The notes below the pieces were generated by a model. The model was not told the origin of the DNA. It saw nothing but the letters and a program-made list of their open reading frames with translations, and did not search any database. A program made the translations under genes and the position numbers. Of a DNA stretch of 56,046 nt, positions 9,801-19,257 are shown in pieces. How positions within the stretch are numbered: the first letter of the stretch is position 1; every line of letters starts with the position of its first letter. The stretch is from an uncultured Granulosicoccaceae bacterium (lineage in GTDB: Bacteria > Pseudomonadota > Gammaproteobacteria > Granulosicoccales > Granulosicoccaceae): NCBI GenBank assembly GCA_937981955.1, contig CALJNA010000118.1:1-56046 (forward strand), given 5' to 3'.

Positions 9801-10334
9801 TTATGGCGACTGAGTAGCAGCGGTCGGTGCCAGCGTTGCGACGGTTCTGAGCACAATTTGTAACGCAAGCTCGCGACGCATCTCGGCGCGTAATATATCG
9901 GCTTCGTCTTCTTTGCCAAGCACGCCGCCCTGATCGAATGTGTACTCACGAATGACCTCTACACGATTTGCTGCTTGTTCAGGGTCGTACAATGGTGAGT
10001 CGGTGCCTTCGGCTTGTGCCACCTGAATATTGACTGAGTGTGCCAGTTCGTATTCGCTGACCTTACCGGTACTTTGTACCGATACGATGCGCTGCGATTG
10101 ACGCTCGTTGGCAACACGCAGCAGAACATTGGCCTGGTCGCGGTTATCCACAACAGAAAATGATCGGTCAGATAATAATTTACGCAACTCCTCTCTAACC
10201 GTGTTTTCCCGAGAAGCGTCAACATAAATACGGGCCTTGCTTGCTACGGTAGAGTCGGTGCCGCGCAGGTGGAAGCCACAGGCGCTGATCAAACTCAGCG
10301 CCAGTGACAGTACTATGGTGGTTAATTGTTTCAA
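9801..10334 (-). CDS. lptE: LPS-assembly lipoprotein LptE
   Basis: Outer-membrane lipoprotein (177 aa) that plugs the LptD barrel and helps insert LPS. A lipoprotein signal ends LSLISACGFHLRG; Cys followed by GFHLRG is the hallmark of LptE. A mixed alpha/beta body with VRVANERQSQRIVSVQSTGK-like strands follows (written here as a pattern, residues 65-90). The start is TTG (10332-10334), as no ATG is in reach. It is eight bases after the DUF302 gene. In most gammaproteobacteria lptE follows leuS; here leuS lies 9 kb away without it. Confidence 0.9.
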   Translation of the reverse strand: MKQLTTIVLSLALSLISACGFHLRGTDSTVASKARIYVDASRENTVREELRKLLSDRSFSVVDNRDQANVLLRVANERQSQRIVSVQSTGKVSEYELAHSVNIQVAQAEGTDSPLYDPEQAANRVEVIREYTFDQGGVLGKEDEADILRAEMRRELALQIVLRTVATLAPTAATQSP

Positions 10335-10342
10335 CGTGCGTT

Positions 10343-10816
10343 TTACGGTGCAGTTGCCGCTTTGGCAAAATTACCCAAAGCACCACTGACTTTAGCGAAT
10401 ACTTCATCACAACCTTCAGTCGCGTGGCGAGCTTTAAGGTATGCCGGGTCGTTATACGCCAGGTAGACTTTGCCATCTTCTGCTTGCCAAACCAACATTT
10501 TTTGCGGCAGATCAATAGCGATACTCTGACTGCATAGCATCAGTGGCGTACCCACCTTTGGATTGCCGAAAATCAGCAGCTGAGTTGGACGCAGCTTCAT
10601 TCCGGCGTTTTCGGCATTCGCACTGTGGTTTACGCGCGCCATGACTTTCATGCCCTTTTCCGTGACAATGGATTCTAGCTTGTCCATGGTTGTGCCAACG
10701 TCGTGTGAACTTGGTACAACCGTCATCCCATCCTGAGCGCTTGCAACGCCTGTAAAGCCAAAAGTGGCCAAACTTATCGCGCAAATAATCGCGCCAAACG
10801 TACGTTTTATATTCAT
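10343..10816 (-). CDS. Exported DUF302 protein
   Basis: 157-aa protein with a signal peptide (residues 1-23, cleavage after ASA) and one DUF302 domain. Typical segments are TMDKLESIVTEKGMKVMARV, LLIFGNPKVGTPLMLCSQ and KMLVWQAEDGKVYLAYNDP. The function of DUF302 is not established; it is a periplasmic alpha/beta domain in many proteobacteria. The ATG at 10814-10816 is preferred (AGAGG ten bases upstream) over the longer open frame, which would bury the signal peptide. It is upstream of lptE in the same transcript and divergent from the PLD-like gene. Confidence 0.88.
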   Translation of the reverse strand: MNIKRTFGAIICAISLATFGFTGVASAQDGMTVVPSSHDVGTTMDKLESIVTEKGMKVMARVNHSANAENAGMKLRPTQLLIFGNPKVGTPLMLCSQSIAIDLPQKMLVWQAEDGKVYLAYNDPAYLKARHATEGCDEVFAKVSGALGNFAKAATAP

Positions 10817-10987
10817 TTGTCTAGTACCTCTTCCGTTCAAATCGTTACGAGTAGAGCGTAGCACCCGGCAATCCAAAAGGGTACCCCACGAAAGAGTCCT
10901 GACAGATATGCAATCAGTTGGTTCAATGCTTTGAGCTGAAATATCGCAATTCGTTTGTTTCGGGTGTAAAACCGCTACACTACCGGT

Positions 10988-11518
10988 ATGCATAAGCTCT
11001 TGCTTAACCGCGATATCTACACTGAATTCGTGCAAAACGAATTGCCTGCTGCACGCCGTTTTCTATGGATTGTCACGGCCGACATCAAGGATTTATACGT
11101 CGATGTCAATGGCCACTTTCAACCCCTGCTCGAGGTGTTAAACGATCTGGTCTTAAAGGGTGTTGCGGTCAGATTGATTCACGCCAAGGAACCCGGGCCA
11201 CGTTTTCGCGAAGAGTTTGATCGATTCGACGCGCTGATAAACAGTGATAGCTTCGAACGCATCTTGTGCCCGCGTGTGCACACCAAGGCCATCGTTGTTG
11301 ACGGAATATGTGCATTTGTTGGTTCAGCAAACTTGACTGGTGCCGGGCTTGGCAGCAAGCACGAAGATAAACGCAATTTTGAAGCAGGATTTATGTTCGA
11401 CAACGCTGCTGACATCGCAGAACTGATGCAGTGGATAGACACGTTGTATCTCGGAGAGCATTGTATTAATTGCAGAAGACGCGAGCACTGCGCCGACCCA
11501 ATCATCGATCATGTCTGA
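10988..11518 (+). CDS. Phospholipase D-like (single HKD) protein, probable nuclease
   Basis: 176-aa protein with one full HxKx4Dx6GSxN motif (HTKAIVVDGICAFVGSAN, about residues 97-114). Single-HKD proteins such as Nuc act as homodimers and cleave phosphodiester bonds. No signal peptide, so cytoplasmic. The C-terminus carries a Cys cluster (CINCRRREHC), possibly a small metal site. The stop overlaps the next ATG (TGATG), so it is coupled to an RNB-type ribonuclease, which favours a nucleic-acid substrate over a phospholipid. Confidence 0.82.
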   Translation: MHKLLLNRDIYTEFVQNELPAARRFLWIVTADIKDLYVDVNGHFQPLLEVLNDLVLKGVAVRLIHAKEPGPRFREEFDRFDALINSDSFERILCPRVHTKAIVVDGICAFVGSANLTGAGLGSKHEDKRNFEAGFMFDNAADIAELMQWIDTLYLGEHCINCRRREHCADPIIDHV

Positions 11519-13167
11519 TGGATAATCCGAACAATAAGTCTGCACCGCAAAGCCGGCAATCAGCAGAACAGGCAATCCAGGACATTCTGGCGCAATTCAA
11601 GATTCAAACGAATCATCCAGAGCCTTGTTTGCTTGAAGCAGAACAACGCGTGTCCAATCCGGGATTAGACGACCCTGCCTTGCAACAATGGCAGACGTTA
11701 CCGTTCGTCACTATTGATAACCCCGATTCTACCGATCTTGATCAGGCTTTGTTGATCGAAACACACGAGAATGGAGGTTATCGCGTTCGTTACGCTTTGG
11801 CTGATGCTGCCTATTATGTGCCACCTGGTAGTGAGTTGTTTCGCGAAGCTTTGCGTCGCGGCGTGACTTACTACACCCCGCTGCTTGCAGCACCCATGCT
11901 GCCGGATTCATTATCAAGTGGACTGATATCATTGAATCCAGGTGTCGATCGGCGTGCTTTGGTCTTTGACATGCTGCTCAAAGAAGATGGCTTTGTACTC
12001 AATACTAGCGTTACTCGAGCACTGATCCGATCACAAGGTAAGCTATCTTATGCTGCGGTACAGAATTTTCTGGACGCGGACAACTCTGAGCTTAGCAAGC
12101 ACGAATATCAGGACACGGCATTCGCGCCTTCGTTACGCCTGTTACAAGAACTTGGCGAAATACTCATCCAGCGCGCTCGAGATCGTGATGTCATACCATT
12201 TAACCGCAGCGAAGCACAAATTCTGATTACCGATGAAGGCATAACACTCTCACAACGAAAACGCGTTCGAACCGAAAAGTACAATGAGCAGATCAGCCTG
12301 CTGTGCAACATGCAAGGCGCTGAAATGTTAATGGGCCTGAGTCAGGACAATGAAGAGCTACAGGCAATATTCAGAGCGCACGATGCGCCTTTATCAGGCA
12401 GATTAAGTGCGCTACGACAATTACTCGCCGATTTCTCAGAAAGCCCCGGGCTTGGTGAGCAATGGCGCTGGAACAAAGATCAGTCGCTGGCGGACTATGT
12501 CACATCACTACCAGATACTGCACAAACGCGCGGCAAGTTGCTGGCCGTTGAACGTCAAATACTGGTTAGTAATCAGGCATCTGAATATCGCAGCGAACCG
12601 GGCCGGCACCACGCATTAGCCGCAACAAGCTATGCAAGGTTCTCCTCTCCCATGCGCGAAATCGTTGGCATTTTTACGCACAAGGAATTACTCGAAGCAA
12701 TGGGTGTTTCTCCCAGCCCATACGCAGTTAATACGGCAAACTTTGAAAATGATAATGCGTTACGTGAAGCGGTCATTGAGATTGCCAACCAATCACGTCA
12801 AACGCAAAAACAAATCAATAAAGCGGTGGAATTCTATGCACTGCAATCGGTTCTTGAAACTGATCTGCACGCATATGCGAATGCAAAGCAACCTAAACCA
12901 AAGCGGCGCGCCATTGTTATGGGATTCAAGCGCGACCGGATTTACCTTTCATGCAGCGAAATTGCAGCAGACCTTAAAGTCAGAAAATCAGATATTGAAT
13001 CCCAATACCAGACAACGTATCAGCTCAGCGAGCTTGCAGCCGAACCAACATCCGACAATGCCCCGGTGTGGCGATTGGGTGATGATGTACTGGTCAGCAC
13101 CCAAGACTTCGATAAATCAGCGAAACGCTTTGTGCTAAATTTGCATCAACTCGATGAAGTCGATTAA
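11518..13167 (+). CDS. RNB-domain (RNase II/R family) exoribonuclease
   Basis: 549-aa 3'-5' exoribonuclease-like protein. The RNB domain begins near residue 70 with FVTIDNPDSTDLDQAL, has YRVRYALADAAYYVPPGS and ends near YARFSSPMREIVG. The N-terminal cold-shock domains of RNase II and R are missing; an S1-like strand set (RRAIVMGFKRDRIYLS) is at the C-terminus. The metal cluster reads DLDQA where E. coli RNase II has DMDDA, as in a separate RNB subfamily. ATG 11518-11520 is chosen because it overlaps the PLD-like stop; 16 more codons upstream are open but lie inside that gene. Confidence 0.88.
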   Translation: MDNPNNKSAPQSRQSAEQAIQDILAQFKIQTNHPEPCLLEAEQRVSNPGLDDPALQQWQTLPFVTIDNPDSTDLDQALLIETHENGGYRVRYALADAAYYVPPGSELFREALRRGVTYYTPLLAAPMLPDSLSSGLISLNPGVDRRALVFDMLLKEDGFVLNTSVTRALIRSQGKLSYAAVQNFLDADNSELSKHEYQDTAFAPSLRLLQELGEILIQRARDRDVIPFNRSEAQILITDEGITLSQRKRVRTEKYNEQISLLCNMQGAEMLMGLSQDNEELQAIFRAHDAPLSGRLSALRQLLADFSESPGLGEQWRWNKDQSLADYVTSLPDTAQTRGKLLAVERQILVSNQASEYRSEPGRHHALAATSYARFSSPMREIVGIFTHKELLEAMGVSPSPYAVNTANFENDNALREAVIEIANQSRQTQKQINKAVEFYALQSVLETDLHAYANAKQPKPKRRAIVMGFKRDRIYLSCSEIAADLKVRKSDIESQYQTTYQLSELAAEPTSDNAPVWRLGDDVLVSTQDFDKSAKRFVLNLHQLDEVD

Positions 13168-13222
13168 TTCCAACCATCAATTTGCAACACTTCGGGCATG
13201 GCTTGCGGGATAATACGCTGAC

Positions 13223-14113
13223 ATGGCATCCGATAAACTCATCTGGCTACGCCACCAGTTCAACAAGTATCTTATTGGCACCGTGTTGCCAATTGGCTGG
13301 TTCGGCCCCAAGCCGCCCGCGATAAATACGCTAAGCATTCAACACACCCCGTTGAAGCTGCACATTGTCAGTCACTGCTGGCAATATTCGCACATGCTTA
13401 ATTTCCAGTTGAGTTCACTGGTTAACCATGCCCCAACCAGCATGCACGTCACCTATACGCTGTACCACGCAGCAGAAGATACCAAGCTGAAAAAACTGAT
13501 TTCAAGATTCAATGCGCTAGCAGTGCCAAACGTAACCTGGGACTGGATTGAATTACCGAAGCAACAGCTGTTTCGTCGTGCCATCGGACGCAATCAATCC
13601 GCTCTGGGAACCCAAGCCGACTGGATCTGGTTCAGCGATTGTGATTTGATCTTTCACGATGCCTGTCTCGATTCGCTCGCTCAAGCGCTCACCGGCAAGC
13701 AAGAGCACATGGTCTTCCCGCAGCAGGAGTACGTAACCGACTTGTTGCCCTCTTCGCATCCAATGTTAAATCAGGGGAGTGACGAGATCATCGACATTGA
13801 TACCAGCTTATTCCAGACGAACGCTATACACAAAGCCAAAGGCGCATTTCAAATTGTCCACGGCGATGTTGCACGAACGTGCGGCTATTGCCCGGATATA
13901 TCACTCTATCAACAACCCATGAGTCACTGGAGTAAGACGTACGAAGATTCCATGTTCAGACGCTTGATTGGCAGTGAGGGCGTGCCGATCGATGTTAAGG
14001 GTTTATATCGCATCCGGCATGTAGAGAAAGGCAGATATGTTCAGGGCGCACAGTTGTCACAGCTGCGAAAGGAAATTCGTGTTGCCACGGATGATCAGGG
14101 AAGTCAGTCGTGA
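13223..14113 (+). CDS. Glycosyltransferase-like protein (GT-A fold)
   Basis: 296-aa cytoplasmic protein. The segment ADWIWFSDCDLIFHDAC (about residues 132-148) carries a DxD motif for binding the metal and nucleotide sugar. The N-terminal strand LKLHIVSHCWQYSHMLNFQL followed by a Leu-rich helix suits a family 2-like Rossmann half. Acceptor and donor are unknown. It is first of a tight three-gene operon with a UDP-GlcNAc 2-epimerase and another glycosyltransferase, so a surface glycan containing ManNAc is a reasonable inference. Confidence 0.72.
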   Translation: MASDKLIWLRHQFNKYLIGTVLPIGWFGPKPPAINTLSIQHTPLKLHIVSHCWQYSHMLNFQLSSLVNHAPTSMHVTYTLYHAAEDTKLKKLISRFNALAVPNVTWDWIELPKQQLFRRAIGRNQSALGTQADWIWFSDCDLIFHDACLDSLAQALTGKQEHMVFPQQEYVTDLLPSSHPMLNQGSDEIIDIDTSLFQTNAIHKAKGAFQIVHGDVARTCGYCPDISLYQQPMSHWSKTYEDSMFRRLIGSEGVPIDVKGLYRIRHVEKGRYVQGAQLSQLRKEIRVATDDQGSQS

Positions 14114-15246
14114 AAACCATTCTGATCATGATCGGCACGCGGCCCGAGTGTATCAAGCTGGCACCATTGGTAATGGCGTTATCAACTCGGCGGGATGAAT
14201 TCAATGTGCGAGTCTGTTTAACTTCGCAGCATCGCGAGATGCTCAAACAGGCACTCGACTGGTTTCCCATCCACGTCGATTACGATCTTGACTTAATGAC
14301 AGATGGTCAGCATCAGGTGCAGTTACAAGCGCGTATTCTTGAAAACGTCAAACCGGTCATTGATGAAGTCAAGCCCGATATGATGATTGTTCAGGGAGAC
14401 ACCAGCACTGCTATGGCCAGCGCGATGGCAGGATGTTTTCATCAGGTCACTGTTGTGCATCTGGAGGCAGGCTTGCGCACCTTTAATCGTTATGCACCCT
14501 GGCCTGAAGAAATAAATCGGCTTTTGATAAGTCAGCTTGCAGAAGTACACTTGGCTCCTACGGTTAAAAACGCTGATCAGTTAAATAAGGAAGGTGTTGC
14601 TGGCACTGTTGCTGTTGTGGGTAACACCGTAATCGATGCCTTGTTGCAGGTTCGGGACAAGGTGCGGAACGATGCACGCAAACGGGATAATATTAAACAT
14701 AACTTTGCCAAACACGGTTTTTCTGATTTTGACACACCGTTTATTCTTGTCACTGGGCATAGACGAGAAAGTTTTGGTGAAGGGATGCTCGCTATCTGCA
14801 ATGCTTTATTGCAATTATCTGAGCTACACCCCGATGTCAATATTGTGTATGCGGTACATTTAAATCCACAGGTCAAGGATGTAGTGAATGAGCACTTGAG
14901 CGCGCGGGAGAATATTATTCTGTTACCACCTCAAGAGTACGGTCCATTCATTTTTCTGATGGACGAATGTAAATTCATATTAAGCGACAGCGGTGGCATT
15001 CAGGAAGAAGCGCCCTCTTTGAATAAACCCGTGCTGGTCATGCGTGATACTACAGAGCGGATGGAAGCGGTCGATGTTGGTGCGGTAAAGCTCGTTGGCA
15101 CCGACACCAATACCATTGTCAACGCTTGCAATGAGCTACTCAAAGATCAGGAAAAATACCAGGCCATGGCAGCCGCGGAAAACCCGTTTGGCAATGGCCG
15201 TTCTGCCGAAACCATTGCCGACTTATTGCAATCGTTAGACTCATGA
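14110..15246 (+). CDS. wecB: UDP-N-acetylglucosamine 2-epimerase (non-hydrolysing)
   Basis: 378 aa, family length. It interconverts UDP-GlcNAc and UDP-ManNAc. Family segments are MIGTRPECIKLAPLV at the N-terminus, HLEAGLRTFNRYAPWPEE, LVTGHRRESFGEGM and the UDP site DSGGIQEEAPSLNKPVLVMR. It starts with GTG overlapping the previous stop (GTGA), and its own stop overlaps the next ATG (ATGA), so the three genes are translationally coupled. No ManNAc dehydrogenase (wecC) is present in the window. Confidence 0.95.
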   Translation: MKTILIMIGTRPECIKLAPLVMALSTRRDEFNVRVCLTSQHREMLKQALDWFPIHVDYDLDLMTDGQHQVQLQARILENVKPVIDEVKPDMMIVQGDTSTAMASAMAGCFHQVTVVHLEAGLRTFNRYAPWPEEINRLLISQLAEVHLAPTVKNADQLNKEGVAGTVAVVGNTVIDALLQVRDKVRNDARKRDNIKHNFAKHGFSDFDTPFILVTGHRRESFGEGMLAICNALLQLSELHPDVNIVYAVHLNPQVKDVVNEHLSARENIILLPPQEYGPFIFLMDECKFILSDSGGIQEEAPSLNKPVLVMRDTTERMEAVDVGAVKLVGTDTNTIVNACNELLKDQEKYQAMAAAENPFGNGRSAETIADLLQSLDS

Positions 15247-16139
15247 AACCAAAACGAACGCTGTCTCAACGCATAAGCTGGTGGTGGAACACACGCATTA
15301 GAAGCCTATGGACGGTAAAACTGCCGGCGGCAAAACAAGCGCGTGACGCTGCGCCCTCTTTAGCGTTTAAAAACAACGGTACTGCATTACCTGCATCATC
15401 AACACAGACGGTTACAGCAATACTCACCGTGTATAAACGCAGCGAGTATCTCAGTGCGCAAATTGAAGCCTTGCGAAATCAGAGTACCCCCCCGAGTGAA
15501 ATTTGGGTTTGGTGTAACAGTTCTGATCAGACGATTGAGGATTTCTCGGCAATAGCAGACCGCGTTGTCGTTTCAAACACCAACTGGAAATTCTGGGGAC
15601 GCTTCGCTTTAGCCAATATGGTTCGAACACAATACGTGTGCCTTTTTGATGATGACGTGCTGCCACAAACTGACTGGATAAAAAATTGTCTTGATACCAT
15701 CGCCAGTGGAACCAGGGGCATCCTCGGCGGTTCCGGTGTCATTCTGCCAGCTGAAGGCGGCTACTCCTCCAAGCACAAAGTCGGCTGGAATGGCCATCAC
15801 TACAATGAGCCAACTCAAGTCGATCTGGTCGGTCACGCGTGGTTTTTCGACAAGCAGCTGCTTCGCTACATGTGGGAAGAAGCCCCCTACTCCTGGGAGA
15901 ACGGAGAAGACATTCACTTCAGCGCAATGGCGTTAAAACACGGTGGTATTGGCACGTATGTTCCACCTCATCCTGAAAACAATCAGTCACTGTGGAGCTG
16001 CCGCCCAGATTTCGGCAAGGCAGTAGGACGTACCAGCACGGCAACGTTTAAAAGTGAAGGCCATCATAACGTTCGCGACGAAATCGTTGACGCGGCTCGA
16101 GCTGGTGGATGGGAGATTGTTGCAGATCGCGAGTTGTGA
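15243..16139 (+). CDS. Family 2 glycosyltransferase
   Basis: 298-aa protein. Its GT2 domain starts about residue 58 with TAILTVYKRSEYLSAQIEAL. The metal-binding motif is CLFDDDVLP (about residue 139) and the acceptor-side motif is WENGEDIHFSAMAL. The basic N-terminus (RISWWWNTRIRSLW) could rest on the inner membrane. Last gene of the glycan operon. Convergent with the acyl-CoA ligase gene, 18 bases between stops. Confidence 0.85.
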   Translation: MKPKRTLSQRISWWWNTRIRSLWTVKLPAAKQARDAAPSLAFKNNGTALPASSTQTVTAILTVYKRSEYLSAQIEALRNQSTPPSEIWVWCNSSDQTIEDFSAIADRVVVSNTNWKFWGRFALANMVRTQYVCLFDDDVLPQTDWIKNCLDTIASGTRGILGGSGVILPAEGGYSSKHKVGWNGHHYNEPTQVDLVGHAWFFDKQLLRYMWEEAPYSWENGEDIHFSAMALKHGGIGTYVPPHPENNQSLWSCRPDFGKAVGRTSTATFKSEGHHNVRDEIVDAARAGGWEIVADREL

Positions 16140-16157
16140 ATGCGAGTGCGCATCTGT

Positions 16158-17804
16158 TTAAGCGGGTGCAGCTTCGATCAGTACGTTAGCAAACTGTTCA
16201 CGAAGTTCGCTTTTGAGTATTTTGCCAGTTCCACCAAGTGGTAGTGACTCAACAAAGAGTACTTTGTCAGGTACTTGCCAGGCAGCGACTTTGCCAGAGT
16301 AGAACGTTAACAGTTGCTCTTCGGTCGGGTTCTTGCCATCGATCGGGACTACTATAAGCACAGGTCGCTCATCCCACTTTTCATGACGTGCAGCAATAAC
16401 GGCCGCATTAGCAACGTCGGGGTGTGCAACGGCAATATTCTCAAGCTCTACGGTGGAAATCCACTCACCGCCAGATTTGATAATGTCTTTCGCCCGATCG
16501 CGAATAATCATATAACCGTCAGTATCTATGGTGGCTATGTCGCCAGTGTCGAACCATCCATCTTTGGTAAGCGCGGATTTGTTTTCCAGATAATAAGTAT
16601 CAACAATCCAGTGCCCTCTCACTTGCAGACTTCCCTGAGTTTCGCCGTCTGTTGGTAATATTTTGCCGTCATCATCGACCAGTCTCATCTCTACACCATA
16701 AGGAGGTCGACCCTGACCCAGTCGCAACTCAGCCTGTTCATCAGGACTTAGAGCCGCGTGTTTTTGTAACAGCTGATTCATGGTGCCTAAAGGACTCATT
16801 TCTGTCATGCCCCAGGCGTGAATAAGATCTACATCATAGTTATCGCGAAAGTCCGTGATCATTGACGGTGGCAATGCTGAACCACCGACTACCGTACGTT
16901 TCAAACTCGGTACTTTACTACCGGATTCTCTGAGTGCAACCAACAGGCCTTGCCAAATGGTTGGAACACCAAGGGCAAGCGACACCTTTTCGTTGTCTAT
17001 AAGATTAACCAGGCTCGCGCCATCGAGACCAGGTCCGGGGAGCACAAGCTTGCAACCAACCGCTGCGGCAACATAAGGAACTCCCCAGGCATTCACATGG
17101 AACATCGGTACAACGGGCAAAACCGTATCGGTTGCTGAAATCGATAAACCATCTGGTTGATTGCCGCCCATGGAGTGAAGCACCGTTGTGCGATGCTCGA
17201 ACAGAACACCTTTTGGGTTACCAGTGGTACCAGAGGTGTAACACAAACTGGACGGTGTATTTTCATCCAGTGGTGGCCATTGGTAATTCACATCCGCTGT
17301 TGCAAGCAGCTCATCGTAAAACTTAAGCCCTTCTATCTGTGCTGCCGCATCTTCGTCACGCGGTCCCATGAGTACAAAGTTTTCCACTGTGCTGAGCTTA
17401 TCGCGCAATTTCGCAACCAGCGGTACGAATGTACTATCGAAAAACAGCGCCTTATCTTTTGCGTGATTAATAATGTAAATGAGTTGTTCTGGAAACAAAC
17501 GGGGGTTAATCGTATGGCACACCATACCGCCGCAGGCCACACCGAAATACAGTTCCAGGTGGCGACGGTTATTCCATGCGATAGTAGCCACACGGTCACC
17601 GGATGCAACACCCAGTTTACCTAAAGCGGATGCCAGTTTTTTGGAGTTGTCTGAAACGGTTCGCCAGTTTGATCGAACGACATCGGGCTGATTATCGACT
17701 CTGGATGTTTCAACCGAAACTATTTCGCTTTGACCATGATAGCGACTGGCGTGCTCGATAAGCGATGTAATCGTTAACGGCTGGTGAATCATGGAGTTGT
17801 TCAT
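16158..17804 (-). CDS. Fatty acyl-CoA ligase (AMP-forming)
   Basis: 548-aa adenylate-forming enzyme that activates a carboxylic acid as acyl-AMP and then acyl-CoA. P-loop SLCYTSGTTGNPKGVLFEHR (about residue 185), A5 HAWGMTEMSPLG, A7 GWFDTGDIATIDTDGYM, A8 RAKDIIKSGGEWIST and the catalytic Lys in GGTGKILKSEL. Overall resemblance is to AlkK-type medium/long-chain ligases; chain length cannot be read from sequence. ATG 17802-17804 is preferred over the TTG two codons upstream. Confidence 0.9.
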   Translation of the reverse strand: MNNSMIHQPLTITSLIEHASRYHGQSEIVSVETSRVDNQPDVVRSNWRTVSDNSKKLASALGKLGVASGDRVATIAWNNRRHLELYFGVACGGMVCHTINPRLFPEQLIYIINHAKDKALFFDSTFVPLVAKLRDKLSTVENFVLMGPRDEDAAAQIEGLKFYDELLATADVNYQWPPLDENTPSSLCYTSGTTGNPKGVLFEHRTTVLHSMGGNQPDGLSISATDTVLPVVPMFHVNAWGVPYVAAAVGCKLVLPGPGLDGASLVNLIDNEKVSLALGVPTIWQGLLVALRESGSKVPSLKRTVVGGSALPPSMITDFRDNYDVDLIHAWGMTEMSPLGTMNQLLQKHAALSPDEQAELRLGQGRPPYGVEMRLVDDDGKILPTDGETQGSLQVRGHWIVDTYYLENKSALTKDGWFDTGDIATIDTDGYMIIRDRAKDIIKSGGEWISTVELENIAVAHPDVANAAVIAARHEKWDERPVLIVVPIDGKNPTEEQLLTFYSGKVAAWQVPDKVLFVESLPLGGTGKILKSELREQFANVLIEAAPA

Positions 17805-17882
17805 GGTCAAACCCTGGTAAATTCAATCTCAACCAGCATTAACGCAGCATCGGTCGGAGCTGTCAACTTTTCATAATAACAA

Positions 17883-18305
17883 CTAGGTCTGAGTCGACAT
17901 TTGCAGCAATTCAGATAGCGCATCTTCGGCGCGATCTGATGGCACGAACAGGTGATCGTGATAATAACCGGAAACTGGATTTACGCCCATATTCAGCCTG
18001 GCCAATCGAGTGGTGATGCGGGCCAGAAAACCGACAGCGTCCAGCGATGAATGAATATTCAGCGTGATCATGCGGCAAGGGAATTCACTTTGAAGCCCTG
18101 CTTTGGTGGCAGAGTCGCGTGCAAGTATTAGCGTTAGCCCTTCTTTTTCACGAAATTGCATGATGGGTTCAACTGTGCTCGTATCGTATGAATCGCCTAC
18201 CGTTGCAAACACATAAACCGTTTCGTGCAATACCGGCTGCATTGACTCAATCAACACATCCAGCGCTTTTTCACCAGAAACGCTGGGTTTATTATTCTCG
18301 TCCAT
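17883..18305 (-). CDS. ACT-domain protein (COG3602 type)
   Basis: 140-aa cytoplasmic protein with a tandem ACT-like fold. Segments are VYVFATVGDSYDTSTVEPIM, GLTLILARDSA, CRMITLNIHSSLDAVGFLA and LARLNMGVNPVSGYYHDHLF. ACT domains bind amino acids allosterically; the free-standing members have no assigned role. It sits between the EamA transporter (upstream, 50 bases) and the acyl-CoA ligase on the same strand. Confidence 0.8.
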   Translation of the reverse strand: MDENNKPSVSGEKALDVLIESMQPVLHETVYVFATVGDSYDTSTVEPIMQFREKEGLTLILARDSATKAGLQSEFPCRMITLNIHSSLDAVGFLARITTRLARLNMGVNPVSGYYHDHLFVPSDRAEDALSELLQMSTQT

Positions 18306-18354
18306 GCTTAACTTTTCAAAATCATGTGTTCAACCATGTATGCAACCGTGTTTC

Positions 18355-19257
18355 TCAAACACGCGCAAACCGCTCCGCCAGCATGATTCCGCCGACCACC
18401 ATGATAATACCCATGGCATGGAACCATTGGAAGTTTTCGCCAATAATCAATACCGCTAGTAAGGACCCAAAAATTGGCACAAGATTGATAAACAAACCCG
18501 CGCGATTTCCTCCGATGAGTTCAACGCCACGGGCAAAACACAATTGGCTCACTATAGATGGAATTAGCACGATGTAAATCAGTATCAGCCAATCACTTGT
18601 ATCCGGCATTGACCAGGGAGTTGTTGACAATCCGTATACAGCGAATGGTACCGATGTTAAAAAAGCACCCAGTGCGATAAGTGAAATAAAAGTAAGCCAG
18701 TGCACCGATGGCTTCCAACGCAGTGCGAATGTGTAGGCGGCGTAAAAGAAGCAGCCGAGTAACATGATTGCATCACCCTTGTTTAGCCCGCTGGAGAATA
18801 TGTCCATCGGACTGCCGTTGGTACCGGTGATCAGCACGCCTATGATCGACAGCCCGACACCAACTATCTGCAAAACGCTGACACGCTGCGACATGATAAA
18901 AAAATTGGCCAGTATGATAAACACCGGCATCGCAGCTTGTTCAATACTGATATTAATCGCCGAAGTGTAATTCAACGCAACAAACATGGACAGGTTGAAC
19001 AGCGCCATGGGGCAACCGCACACAATCAGAAAATACCACCAGCGCTGTTTAAGCAGAGCCCAGTCATTTTTGATTGGTTGCCATGCGAACGGCAACAACA
19101 CGAGTGTTACTAATAACCAGCGCAGACAAGTCAGCGTGAATGGTTCCCAGCCGCTGGTTGCCAGTTTTCCAGCAACGGCGTTACCGCCCCAGCCAAGGGT
19201 TGCTAGAACTAATAACGCGTACGCATTACCGAATAGCCCGAATGTTTTAGTTTGCAA
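18355..19257 (-). CDS. EamA-family (DMT) metabolite exporter
   Basis: About 300 aa with ten predicted membrane segments in two EamA repeats; the first begins [20 protein letters not shown] and the second [20 protein letters not shown]. Substrate is unknown; relatives export amino acids, nucleobases or related metabolites. No ATG is available before the first membrane helix; TTG at 19255-19257 is my best start, overlapping the leuS stop by 11 bases, and another TTG at 19287 is possible. It occupies the slot after leuS that lptE usually holds. Confidence 0.85.
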   Translation of the reverse strand: MQTKTFGLFGNAYALLVLATLGWGGNAVAGKLATSGWEPFTLTCLRWLLVTLVLLPFAWQPIKNDWALLKQRWWYFLIVCGCPMALFNLSMFVALNYTSAINISIEQAAMPVFIILANFFIMSQRVSVLQIVGVGLSIIGVLITGTNGSPMDIFSSGLNKGDAIMLLGCFFYAAYTFALRWKPSVHWLTFISLIALGAFLTSVPFAVYGLSTTPWSMPDTSDWLILIYIVLIPSIVSQLCFARGVELIGGNRAGLFINLVPIFGSLLAVLIIGENFQWFHAMGIIMVVGGIMLAERFARV

